This document shows positions 12,237 through 25,010 of a stretch of DNA of 64,000 nt, one piece after another; within the stretch, counting starts at the first letter, position 1; each line of letters opens with the position of its first letter. The position numbers were made by a program, and so were the translations under genes. The DNA lies in NCBI GenBank assembly GCA_036898135.1, contig JBAHVR010000289.1:1-64000 (forward strand), written 5' to 3'. The stretch is from Oncomelania hupensis (lineage: Eukaryota > Mollusca > Gastropoda > Littorinimorpha > Pomatiopsidae). The notes beneath the pieces are model-generated. The model was not told the origin of the DNA. It saw only the letters and a program-made list of their open reading frames with translations, and did no database searches.

Positions 12237-12906
12237 ATCTTAAATCTATTTCTTTTTTCCCAAGTCTAATATAAAAATATATTTGAAAAAACTTTTAATA
12301 AGAAAATCAATCAATCTGTTAGCGCCACAAGGCTATACTTTTTTCATTCTCTCTTTTCCTTCTATATAAATCTGTTATAGGCTTTAAATTGAGTTTTAGC
12401 ACGATGCAATTTTTATGTCTTCTATTTCCAAAAACTAGGACTCCAAAGGCTAACTTTTTGGGGCATGGCCATATTAAGGAACTTTTTAAACACAGTAAAG
12501 AGTTAAAAACAAAAAAAGTACTTTAATGTAAAGTAAGGGAACAAAATCACTATTAAAATTAATAAGCAATCAACCTAACCAAAACAACACACATTCACAC
12601 ACACACTCACATACATACATATACAATCAAAACAAGCAGGTATAAAACATATGTTACACTATGCTATAAAACATATGTTGCGCTGTGTTTCATAGATTGT
12701 GTAATAGTAATTATTTAGCACAAAACTGGTTTCATGATTTTTATTGAAAGCAATTACTTGCATCTGACTTCACAAATTGTGAAGTTTTTTCTTTAACCGT
12801 TTATCCATAAAAAGTGCTGCAGTACACAATATTGACATTTGTTGGGTCATAGTCAGCTGCAAGCGGTTTCCCTTTTCTCTGTGACATCGTTTTTGTGGGG
12901 GGGTTT

Positions 12907-13005
12907 CGAGGATTTTTTTTTTTTTAACAATACAATCATATATATTTTGTGGATTTTTTTTGAGGATATTTTTTTTTTTAACAATACAATCATATATATA
13001 ATAAT
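12907..13005. repeat. Short tandem duplication, ~55 bp unit
   Basis: Two adjacent copies of a unit containing GAGGAT, a T run and TAACAATACAATCATATATA. This is a simple local duplication with no coding content. Confidence 0.7.
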
Positions 13006-13305
13006 ACGATCGATGGTTTATTCCAAATTAAGCAGCAAAATCAACATCGAAAGCAGGCAGAAGTCACAGTGCAAATTATAGCACAAATAGTGTTAAAAAC
13101 GGTACAGGTTGAGTGACTTCCAAGTCGCACACTCATATGCTGCACACAATAGGCTGCACAGCTCTGATGACTTTATACAACATAGGCGTCTGAACTGAAC
13201 ATCGACTATTATTTGCGTGTTTCAGAACCCCGGCCCCAGGTGTCTGGAGGGAAGAACAGAGAAAGCTCTAAACAAAATAAATGGAATAAGTATGGGGGGT
13301 GTTAT

Positions 13306-14270
13306 CCTATCCAATCCCATAACTTGAAAGTCGTTGGGGCACCACAGATGATCATTTAACTCCATCTTTCTCTATCCTCAGCAATCCGCATGGCTTTGCT
13401 CAGTGTCAAGCTGTACTCCCACCTCTTCTCCTGTCTCCCTCTTCTTTTGCCTCCTTGCATCGTGCCTTGCAAAATGGTCTTTGCAAGGCCTGATGCTCTG
13501 GTGACGTGGCCATGCCATCAGATTTTCAGTTTTTTTTACCACTGTGAGCATGTCATCATGTTGTCCGATGGCATGTGTGATGTACTGTCGGTATTCGTCA
13601 TTGGTGATGTGCTGGGTACAGGAAATGCCCAGAAGTCTTCTGTAGCAAGTCATCTCCTTGATTTGTATTCTTCATTGTAGATTTGCTGTGAGGTTCCATG
13701 TTTCACAAGTGTATAGGAAGATGGATGACAAGGGAGCGCAGCAACCTTACCTTGGAGTGTAGACAGGGTCCTGTCTTTCCAAATGGACTTCAACCTTGTC
13801 AGGGCAGCAGCTGTTTGTGCGATCCTGGAGAGGACTTTCTGTCGGGACCCATTGTCCAATACAATTGCTCCTAAATGTTTGAAGCTGTGCACCGTGTTGA
13901 GGGATTGGCCTTGGACTTTGATGTCCGTGTTGATGCCATTGGAGTTGTTGGTCATCATTTTGGTCTTCTCTGCACTTATTTTCATTCCAAAGGCTCTGGA
14001 GGTGGTGTCAAGCCTCTGTACCAGCTGTTTTTGTTCCTCTCCAGCCAATCCATCAATGTCATCTGGAAAAACGGAGGTTGGAGATTGCTCTACCCATTAT
14101 GCAGACTGTTTCCTTCATGATCCGCAAGGGCATCCAACATGATACGCTCCAGTAAGGTGTTGAAGAGTGATGGGGAGAGGAGGCAACCTTGAAGCACGCA
14201 GATTGTTGTTCTGAATGAGTTCTCGACTGCACTATTGTAGAGGACTGCACTGGTAGCTTTGTTATACAGG
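13306..14270 (-). mobile_element. RTE-like LINE fragment
   Basis: The minus strand encodes, with frameshifts and stops, the end of the RT and the C-terminal region of the repeated LINE: QLVQRLDTTSRAFGMKISA, then HSFKHLGAIV, MTCYRRLLGISCTQHITND and QHDDMLTVVKKTE. The 3' end is at 13306 with a degenerate TATCC tail (plus-strand view). The frame is broken, so no functional enzyme is made. Confidence 0.85.
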
Positions 14271-14598
14271 CTTTCGACTTGAATAATGTTAATGATTAAA
14301 AAATAATGAGGAGTGTTGTAGCAGAGATTTTAACCTCTCTGGTTATAGTTGGTAAGCCTGCCCATTTTTCCTTGATATTTTTTCCCCGGTAACAAAACTA
14401 AGATGAAAATCCATTCAAATGTATTTCCAGACAATTGCACACATAGCCGCAAAAATAAGCATTTTCAAAAGTGTACATTTTCGTGGTAGTGTTGTGACTA
14501 TGCTTCATCCTAAGGAAACAAAATAAAATATTTTTGACATAAGAAAGAGGTCGAGATCAATGTTGTTAAAGAGGTTTGGCGTATAGTTGGGTGACCGA

Positions 14599-14633
14599 TC
14601 ATTACATTACATTACATGATTATTGCTTTAGGT
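14599..14633 (-). mobile_element. Truncated 3' tail of the ~600-bp retroposon
   Basis: On the minus strand GACCTAAAGCAATAATCATG is followed by repeats of TAATG. This matches the last bases of the retroposon copies at 4369, 28883, 40002 and 60117. Only the tail survives, as expected of a strongly 5'-truncated insertion. Confidence 0.6.
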
Positions 14634-14929
14634 CACTATATAACCTAGGCTACTTTTGTTTTAATTTAATAAAATTAACTCAAAACTACTCAAAGGAATA
14701 GAAACAAACTTTTCACTTACTATTCTTGCTTTTCCATTATTCTAGACTGTATTTATGATATCAGATTATATATAACTATGACAGTTTTCAACGAATTGTG
14801 AAAAGTCAAGTACACTGATGATCTATAAACTTTGGTGACTTTGAAACTGGTGAAAATTGTTTGGTTGCATTGTTCTCGGGTCATATGCTTATTTTTTCAT
14901 TTTTCTGTGTTTATATGCTGTCCTGTCCT

Positions 14930-15165
14930 ATTTTAACCCATAACTTGAAAGTTGTTGGGGCACCACAGATGATCTTTTAACCAGCGTACTCCATCTGTCT
15001 CCGTCCTCTGCAGCCCTCAAGGCTTTGCTCGGTGTCAAGCCAGTTCATTCTCGAATGTTGTCCTCCCACCTCTTTTTCTGTCTCCCTCTTCTTCTGCCTC
15101 CTTGCACCATGTCTTGCAGGATTGTCTTTGCAAGGCCTGAAGCTCTGGTGATGTGTTATCCACAC
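14930..15165 (-). mobile_element. RTE-like LINE, short 3' fragment
   Basis: The minus strand carries degraded ...LAKTIL...GGRRRGR... and WTGLTLSEAL-type sequence and the 3'-terminal block, with a degraded TGTCCTAT tail at about 14920-14930 on the plus strand. Same family as 13306-14270. Confidence 0.75.
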
Positions 15166-15830
15166 ATCGTCATCCTTATAACCCGAAACTCAACCTATAG
15201 TTGGCACAAAAAACCACCAAACATAGTCCATAAAATATAACATTAAAACTTTTTTAAAAACAACAGGAAAACACACAGAAAAGTTATGTTCTATTTACAT
15301 ATATTCTTTATTGCACATTGTAACTAACAATAAACTTCGAAGCACAGAATGTACTTACCTCTGAATGACTACACCATACAATAATCACCAGGTTTTCTTT
15401 TTGCCACAATAAGTTGAAAAGTGTAGCCATGCCACAACAGAAGAGGAATTCATTCACAATCCATTCTGACCTTATTCTTCTGGCACGTTTTATTTTCTAA
15501 CAGCCATTTGTGTTGAATATAGGATTAAGACAAAACAGCCCTCTACCCATTCCCTCACTCCCCCCAAAATATATACAAATATTTTAAAGTGGGATCCTCT
15601 GAGACAAAACAAAGGTCACTACCTACCACTGAAATACAAACTCTAACTGTACAGGTAAAGAGAAATTTTCGGACACACCATGTTTTAGCTTGTAACCAAA
15701 CGGACACATGTGCATTTTTGTTTCTGACCCAACCAAATTTTGGAGAAAATCCTACACTCGATTCAGCAATGAAAAGTCATCCACATATTAGTCATTTAAA
15801 ACAACAACAACAAAAAAACTGGCGAGTCGT

Positions 15831-16414
15831 TCACTCTGTATTCCCAGCTCTATCATACATGCTGCGAAGTACAGTCAAGCTTCCAGCATACCGCATTTCA
15901 TTCAACATGCCAGCATCTTTCCACCTAAAACAATACCAACACAAACAGGAGCAAACTCAGTAACATACAAATATAAGATTCAAATGTAAAAATACTCTGG
16001 ATGTTTTGCCTTTTAATCTTCATAGGTAAGATTTTCGTTCCTTGTTAGTAAATACTTTACTATTTAGTTTTGTCCATGTTTTATCCTCAAAGTCGTCATC
16101 AATCATCATCATCATCATCATTATTATCAACACTGCCATCATCACTGTTATGGTCATTGTTATTTTATCGTAATTTGTTATTATTCGATTGGTCGATTGT
16201 TATTCTTTTTGTAATTCTTTCTGTTTTGCATGGCCAAAACTAATTTTTCCACTGTAATCCTTTGGACGAATAAAATTTCTTATGTCTTATGTGAGAGACA
16301 GTTTTCCGTGCCCTGGTTTAGTTTTATGATGACAGTAGGAGTGGAAATAGGAATTATTCTTTTTTTTTAAACATCAAACAGCAATATTTGAAAGGTAGCA
16401 TCGACTATTTTGGG

Positions 16415-16472
<58 letters not shown>

Positions 16473-19400
16473 CATGTATTCAATGCTTTTTCTTAATTAT
16501 AAATCAGTTTACAATTACAGATCACTTACAACACATCTTTGTCTCTTTCGATGGTAGTGCATATACACACTAGAATCAAGCAAACTGATAGCAGACATAT
16601 AGTTACAGGACTTTTTAAAATTTTAGTCCATGGTGCTGCTGTATACACATTTTGAACCAAGTAAATTTAACCCAAGAAAAATATGAGCTTAAATTGTTTG
16701 TTTTGATGTGCTAAGCCAGACCTGCCTACCCCCCTCAGAGTAAAAGCGGGAGACATTATATAATAACAATGGGACATGGCATTAGCGTTAAGCAGGACGT
16801 GTTTGCAAACAATAAAGATTGAATAATATGTATTTCGTGAAATGTCAAAAGCGTGAGTCTCCCGCCAAAAGCGGGAGAGTAGGCAGGTCTGGCTAAGCCT
16901 GTAGATGGGTTAAAAAAAAAACTTACTGATTCCTGATCTGTTTCCATCGAATCATGTGATTCAGAAGCAGCTGTTCTGGAGCAGGTGCCAGCGCAGGATC
17001 CTATACAAAATAACAAAACTAACTACCATTTCGTGACAAAACTGCAGAGATTTTGTGCTGGAAATTATAGGGAAAAACATTTCAGTTTGACACTGAAGTT
17101 GAAGGGTTTAGCGAGTACATAAAATTGTGCAAATTAGAGGAGAAAGACCTTCTACAATCAACACAATACAAAAGGAAGACAATTACAAAACACTTTCACT
17201 ATCGACACTTATGACTTATAAAGATTACTATATCACGAGACATATTACAGGTCAGTTCCCTGGGATGTGAAGAATACCAGTGTAACTGATTTTCATCATT
17301 AGATAACACTGTGATGGCCTTGAAACATGGATTCTATATACAGAGGTGCCAACCCCCTAAACTTCTTGTCAGTATTTCCGGACCCGTTTGTCAGTATTTT
17401 TTAACACTTGTCAGTATTTTTTTTCCTCGCAAAACCCAGCCTATGACACTATAAAGTAACGACAGGCTTCTCTCTGAAACAGCAGGCTATTTTCAGTCCT
17501 CTAAAATCACGATGAAAATCAGCTTGTTGAACACCACACTTTTTTTACTCTAAAATCACCATGAAAATCAGCTATTCTGAGACCAGAAACCAGTACAGAA
17601 GCACCGCTGGCAAAGATAAACGATCGGCAACTTCTCCTCCGTATTTTTATAAAAGCTACCGCATTTCCGTATTTAATTCACTTCGCCGGAATCAAATACG
17701 GTCAATCCGTACTGGTTAGCACCTCTGTATATATCTTGTAAAAGCTAGATCATTTCGATCAAGTGTAGTGACCAATCAAAAGACTTCTTTCGTTTGTAGG
17801 TTTTATTAGGAATTTTAGTCACCAACCACTTCTTTCAAATGTAGGTTATATAGGAAAATCCTCAGTCCCTTACCTTATGGATGTCCAGCCTTTCAGCGGG
17901 TTGAGCAAGCGGTATAGGAATTCTTGGGATGCCAGATTCCGTTTTCAAAGTCACAGGCGGTGGCAGTTGGTAAACGTCTTCCAAACCATCTCCCTGCCAC
18001 AGAGGAAAGTAGTGCATTGATGCTTTTACTGAGAAAGCTTACCAGTTCATAGAGCTGGTCAAGGTGTTGGATGAAATCAGAATTTTAAAAACCCAGCTGC
18101 TCAGCTGCAAACTGACCTTGTTAAAAGTTTCAAAAGAAAAGTACAATGATATTCATTTGATCAAACATTTGTATCAATCTTGCAGGTAACATTAACCACA
18201 TTATTCAATCCATTGTTCCTGTTTTCTATGTAAGTAAGTTTAATGAAAAATTTCTGCCCACTTTAAAGTATTATATTTGCTGCTCAATGTGTCACACTGG
18301 GTGGGTTTTGTGTATGTGTTGATTTTCTCCAAGCAGAAAATTGCTTTATTTCATATGAAAAAACTTGATTATTGCCTTTTTAAATTCTCAAGCTCGTGAA
18401 ACTTAACATTAATTATTACAATTCACACTTGTCCACTTATTGTTATCTTTTCCCCTACACTCCATACAATGATTCTTCAATCTTTAATACTACGTTTATT
18501 AATCAAAGTGTACAATTGGGTCACTGCATGAGAAAATCAGGCTAAAGTGTCAAATTTAGCAAATTTATTTTTTTTATAAAATATAGCAAAAATTTATAAA
18601 ATCATTTAATTAAAAATTTTTTAAAAAGCACAGAATTAAATTATCTGTACTAGTTTGTTTGCCATGATTTTTTTTAAGTATTTAACTTTCACTGACAGTT
18701 TGAGCCAATTTTTACATAGTTTAACTGTAGCTTGGAATAGCTGCTGGCGACTTTGGCCGGGTTATCTCATGTAGCATCACGACTGACTTCTGCGGTAATA
18801 TTCTTTATACTGGTGAAGACTGGTGTGGCTTACATCTTCATTCTGGACCTCAGGCAGAGGTATCGGCGATGGCGTCTTATCCCTCTTCAATCGATACTGG
18901 TTGTGCATCCAGGCTCTGCAGATCGGGTACAGGGGCGTGTTTTCTTCATATTGGGCCATATCCACGCTACGATCGAACAGCTTCATCACAAAGGGCTCTG
19001 CAGAATGAAAGACATGAAATGGTTGGCTCATCATAAAGACTTGAAGATTTGGAGAGATTCTATTTTCTACAAGACTTGCTACCTTTACAGGATTACAAGA
19101 CCAGTTCTTAAGTTAACCCTTTTTCTGTAAAGCCTGCGTATGTCACTATTTTTATTCAAGTCGCCCGATGTCCGCAGGCAACACACCCCAAACACGTTCT
19201 CCATTAGGACACTTCCACTGCTTTATCTATAAATAGCATCGTCTCACGAATCGTAGTCTCGTGCACGAGATTTCCTGTTCTTTCCATTGGTGAGCAAAAC
19301 ATGGTAGTTCATTTTTAAAACATGCACTGCAAATTTTTGAATATCGACAATCTTTGTGACAATGTTTAGAGGAGCAAGAGAGGAAATTATACTAGCAGCC

Positions 19401-22400
19401 ATTATGGACAATGGTGATTCAGAAAGTGTTTTTGAGAAAATCGAAGAAGGCGATCTTGTGCAAACTGATCCAAGCAAGGAAAGCGACTTGAATATTGATT
19501 TGGAGCATTGGAGAGATTTCTAGTCCATAATACTGTGCCACTGTCGCGAAAATACGCGTCTCTTCGAATAAATACGCGTCTCTTCTGCCAGCTTTCCTGA
19601 CAGCAACGGTACATCCTTTGTTTTATTTTTTCGTAATGTTCAAATGACATATTTTGGGTGCCTTTGGATGAAATTCTCAAGACTCTATGTTTTGACGTCG
19701 GTGTATCATTACGTCATAGACCGATTGCGTCATAGTAGAAAAGGGAAAAACATCAACAACTCAAGTCTTCACGGACAGGCAAGCAAGAAGAATCGCTGCA
19801 AGTAACTCCTAGATGCGGCATTAACTGTGCAAGGCACACCAGTTGAAGGAAGCCAAGAGGGATACTGAGAAGTACCTGGGGATACCGAATGAATCAGCTT
19901 TGGGTGGAAAGGATCCGCCAACTTTCACCTGGTTCAACTATCCAAGGTCGTCAATCAACTGGGCGTTACCCGTATCAGGAGCCATCTTTGCCGTCACGAA
20001 CCGTTGGGTTCTTTCTTCATGCGCCATCGTGGGTACGTGTTTAGCTAAACTGTACTGAGCTAACAGAGGCTAGATAGATAGCTAGACAGGTAAACGTATC
20101 AATAATAATTATTCATGCACCATCGTGGGTACGTATTTAGTTAGCCTGTACTAGGCTAGCAGACACCAGATAGATAGTTCTAAAGATATACAAAAATGTG
20201 TTTATTCCATGTTAGTTAGTTTGTTTTCGTATGAAATAATTATAATTTTTCCATTATTGTTTCTATATTTTTAGCCTTCAAGCGTTCTAGACCGATTCGT
20301 AGATTTCTTAGACTTCATCTCACAGCGTTGATAAATATATGATTGTGTTTAGGATTTAGATCTTTTGCAGAGGATCCGGTTTGGAGAGCACTTGGCAGAA
20401 GTGTTCGTTTATGTCATTGTATGTAAGGCATGGAAGTGGAAGGATGAAAGTAGGATCATCAGTCATCTCATCTATCATTCATTATCAACTATCGTGTGTT
20501 ATAAATTATACAACGTTTTTTAAAGGTTCGACGAACGAGCATTACATCATACTTGTGCTTCATTCTAGAAAAGTCATACATTCATATTTGGGACATTAGG
20601 TCACCACCTGATCGTTTCAGGCGCAATCAGTGCAGGCCGGAAGAATCAGTGCAGGCCGGAAGAATTGGTGCAGGCCGGAAGAAATCGGTGCAGGCCGGAA
20701 GACGTAGGCAAGTCGCTGAGGAACGAACAACATTAAGTTTCCAATACATCACAGCAAAGACAGAGACAATGAGTACCAGAGTGTAAACATTGATATTACA
20801 TTTATTTCAAGCCTCTACAATGAAGATAAGTTGAATTTTTATTCCTTCACAATCTCACAAACAACGGCTGAGACGACACTGGAGTAAAACACAGATTTCA
20901 CTTTTATCACATGTGATCACGCATCATTGTTGTCAGTCATAAACATCATCAGTGAATGAATAAGTGATTTGCATTACCATCACACTCTGAGTGTACACAT
21001 CTATGGTGCAAATGCGCGCGTGTCTCTTATCTTTGATGCTGAAACTCTATCCTTAATTGCACACACCACTTATTTATTGCGAATTCGGAGGCAACCACGG
21101 CATGTGGTGCAGCACCCCCTGAAATCACTGCGTATTTTGGGCAAGGGCTGCACAAGGATCCTCCCGTGCGTTGACAGCCACCGAGTTTGTTTATTTTTCT
21201 TCTAATTCTATTTTTCCAATATTTGAAATTTTTTATGGATTTTTGTGCAAGGCACTCACAACAAATCATGATCCCTTGAAAGAAAAATTAATCTTGAATT
21301 TAATAAAATTGGTTTCAGTTCAATATTTGTTGTTTTAGATTTGTGTGTGCGTGTATGGGTGATGTATTATGGGGAGTTGTTTCTCTTTAGCTGCATTTTT
21401 CTCATTAAGCTCAAAAATAGGAGACATTTCCGACTATAAGTACAACTTTGGGATTGTGCAGCGTATATTCCCTAGTTAAAAAGTCTAGTAGATCTTGCCA
21501 ATGTTGTACTGGAAGAAGTTTTTTTTATTTTTAAAACAGCCAATGTGTGATACATGCAGTATTCTTAAACGCTGGTTAATTAAAAGCATGATGGCAATTC
21601 ACTGTGGTGTAAGTGTAACCGCTCTCAATCTGCTAACTGCTGTGTTTAGTAAAGAATTGGCCCCAGGCAGGCAGATAGACCAACCATTCGTTCTGATTCC
21701 AAACTAAATCAAAGTATTTCAATATCAAGTAAAAACTAACTAACAACACAAATAATTTAACAAAACAGCTTTTTACATCAAATTTTAAAAGATACTTACG
21801 ATGCAGTAAACTTGATGAAAAACTGGATGGATCTTCCTTTTTCTTTCTCTTTCGGCTTTTGCCTCCCTTTCGTGGAGACTGTATTGGGGAAGCCACACTG
21901 CATAAAACGCACACCACTATCATCAAAGGGATATAAAATTAAAAGGAACAGAACTGACTTATTATACAAATGGCTGTTCATGACATATAATGATACATAT
22001 CAAATGAAGTGCACTCTAGACTAGAGAAATTGTAGATTTTAAACTGCTGGTGGAAGATTGTATAAAAATGGGCTAAAAGCCTGTATTTTACTGTCAAACC
22101 ATAAACAGGTCTGATTAAATAATAGCTATGTGGACGTGGATATGACTACCAGATGCATTGGGCCATCGTTGGCCTACACCGTGGCTAAAGCTAAAACTGT
22201 TAAAGAGGCTTTATGTCTGACACAGTAGTAAGTGCAACGATCACGGTTCAGCTTGTTACAAATGAATATCATCATCATCATTACCTGTAAGTTGTCCACA
22301 CGATATGAATGTTTCTCCTTAACAATAGTCAACAGACATCTAAGTGTTACTATACCTTGGAGAATCAGTCTGTGCGACAGAGTCTTCTCCATCACTGGCT

Positions 22401-24942
22401 GCATTCCTGTGTAAAAAGAGCAACAATCTATACACTTTGAACAAAAAATCAATATTAATACCTCATTTTAAGACATAAATTAGCTACAATACTCAAGTTT
22501 CGTGGCCGCAAGGCACACTTTCATTATGAAAAAAAAAATTTTAATGTAAAATTCCATCACTTTTTGCGCGAACTGATGCAAATGTGAAAGAATTTATAAG
22601 CAGGATATTTTTTTCTCCCTCCTACAAAAATAATGATAGATTTAAATAATATCCCACCAGTCGATATGAAAGTGCCATTTTAAACTGTCAACAACACTTA
22701 CAATAATGGTCTGTCATATGTTGTGATATGAGGGTAAATTTTAGACAAATGTTAACAAACCCATCATCTTTCTTTTCCACCAAATGTTGCAGTGTGGCAT
22801 CTAGTCGGAATCTTGCTGTGGAAACCTCCACTGCAATTAGAAGGAAAACCATTTAAAAGACAAACTTGGTTCTAATTTCTACTACACATATTATAACATA
22901 TTTATATTATATTTATTATCCAATGTGAAACTGTGCGTTTGTTCACATTCACCCTTCTTGCAGAGCAACATGCGCTCCACGATTATGCCATTTGTAATAT
23001 TAATTGGAAGATTTAGGTTTGGATCATAGAAATACTGTCGTTTTATACCTAACTTTAGGATATGTACTCCAATATTCCTTTCTGAAATGCAAACTTTCAG
23101 GTCGTGTTCAGAAGTTTTAAAAATTGTCTTCCTGCATCATTAGCCCATTTTCTACAGCACTTTCAATTTCATTTTTCAATAAAAGTCCTTATAGTTATAG
23201 TGGATCACCAACAGTTTTTTCAAATACTTCCTCTCTGCAGCATGAGTATTTTATGAGTGATTGTAATTTATGTAAAGAAAGGTGTAAGATTAGTGCCGGT
23301 GCCGAGAGGGATCTTGGAGTGATTGTGGATACAGAGCTCAGCTTTGAGAACCACATTGAGAGTACTGTTAAGAAAGCCAACAAAATATCAGTCCTGCTTG
23401 TAAGAATAATAAGCAATAAATCCAAGGACATAATGGTCCCCCTCTTTAAGGCTCTTATACATCCCATCTTGGAGTACGCTAACCCCATCTGGTGCCCATA
23501 CTTGAAGAGGCATGTCGACTTGATCGAGGGTGTCCAGCACAGATTCACCTGGAAGATATGTGCAATGTCAGGACTCTCCTATGAGGAGAGACTGAAGTCA
23601 TTGAGATTGCCCAGTTTATAGAAGAGAGCAGGGTGACTTAATCGAAATTTTTTAAATTGTGCAGAATTTGTATGACTCTTTAACCACTTGTTTTCTTTTA
23701 AAATTTAATGGCGTTGGTTTAACACAAGGTCACAAATTTAAACTTACTAAAACTTTTAATCATACTCGCAAATTTAAGAAGCATTTCAGTGATGTTGCTA
23801 GAAATTTTCAGCATAGGTCATTGGGCCGATTCAGTCACAAACCTTTAAGACATTTTGAAAACCTTTCGGCCATCATTTTGACTTCTTTCCAACACCAAAC
23901 GAGAGGCCACTGATAAGTGTCGGTTTCTTTTTCGGCGGCATTTCAAAAACGAAAAGGTTTATTGCCGGAAGCACGCCGTTTGCAACAAGGGACGTTACTC
24001 TAACTCTCTCTGCTGATGCATGTGTCGTCTGCTTGGCGCTTCCGATACACGAAGTTCGACAATTATAACTCATAACATCTTTATTTATCCGATAGGAAAT
24101 TAATATGGCCAGAAGCAATAAAAACGAAACAGACATGAGACAAGCAAACAAAAAACGGACAAATGGTGGCCGATTGAGGTGTATAACATTATCACAGCGG
24201 GCCTATCAGAACATGACTCTTTCGGACATTTGGGAATTTTATCAGTGAATGGCTGATTTGCCGACGAAGATGACATCACTGGTATTTTACTAATAGAGTC
24301 GTAACCCCTTGGAATAACCTGATTGCCGAAGCTGTGGATGCAAAAGCACTCGATGTGTTCAAGAATAGCATGGACAAAATAATTATTTAAGGATAGCATC
24401 TACTCCACCAAATTGGAATCTAAAAAATTCTAAAGTGGTAGGCACTGAGGCCAGGCGTCTGGGTTTTAGGACCCTCATCAAGATCGAATAGGAGGGCCAA
24501 ACTACTATGCTATGGAACAGCTAACCTGTAGAGTGTTGTACTACCGTAGGCCTACTTAGTAGTAGTAGTTTATGGAGTGAATAAACATTGAGGTTTAACG
24601 TCTACACCCACCATTGGCGATATGGCAGACGGGGATAACCATCCCAGGGAAAGAGGGGTAGGGACCTGAATCAACACTGAACCACCAAAGCAATCATACT
24701 GCTAAAACGGACAGTAAAAATTACCACATTTTATATCGCCCACCACGGGATTCGAACCTGGGTCATCGGTGTGCCAGGCGAACGCTCTACCAATAGAGCT
24801 ACGCCGGTGGGCCAACTTATGGAGTCAACACTTAAGTAAATCACAGGCTTGGAAGTCTCTTTTTTTCGTCTTAGTAACTTCGTACTCTCTCTCTCTCTCT
24901 CTCTGTAAGATCACTGAGTATTATTTCGTCTTAGTAACTTCG

Positions 24943-25010
<68 letters not shown>

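Noticed and set aside
19843..20058. Possible exon encoding KEAKRDTEKYLGIP...
   Set aside because: No flanking exons, no recognised family and no convincing splice borders, so it is not called.
24738..24812. A functional tRNA gene (GGC loop) on the minus strand
   Set aside because: The acceptor stem is perfect and the B-box good, but the anticodon and T stems have mismatches, and it is joined to a SINE body.
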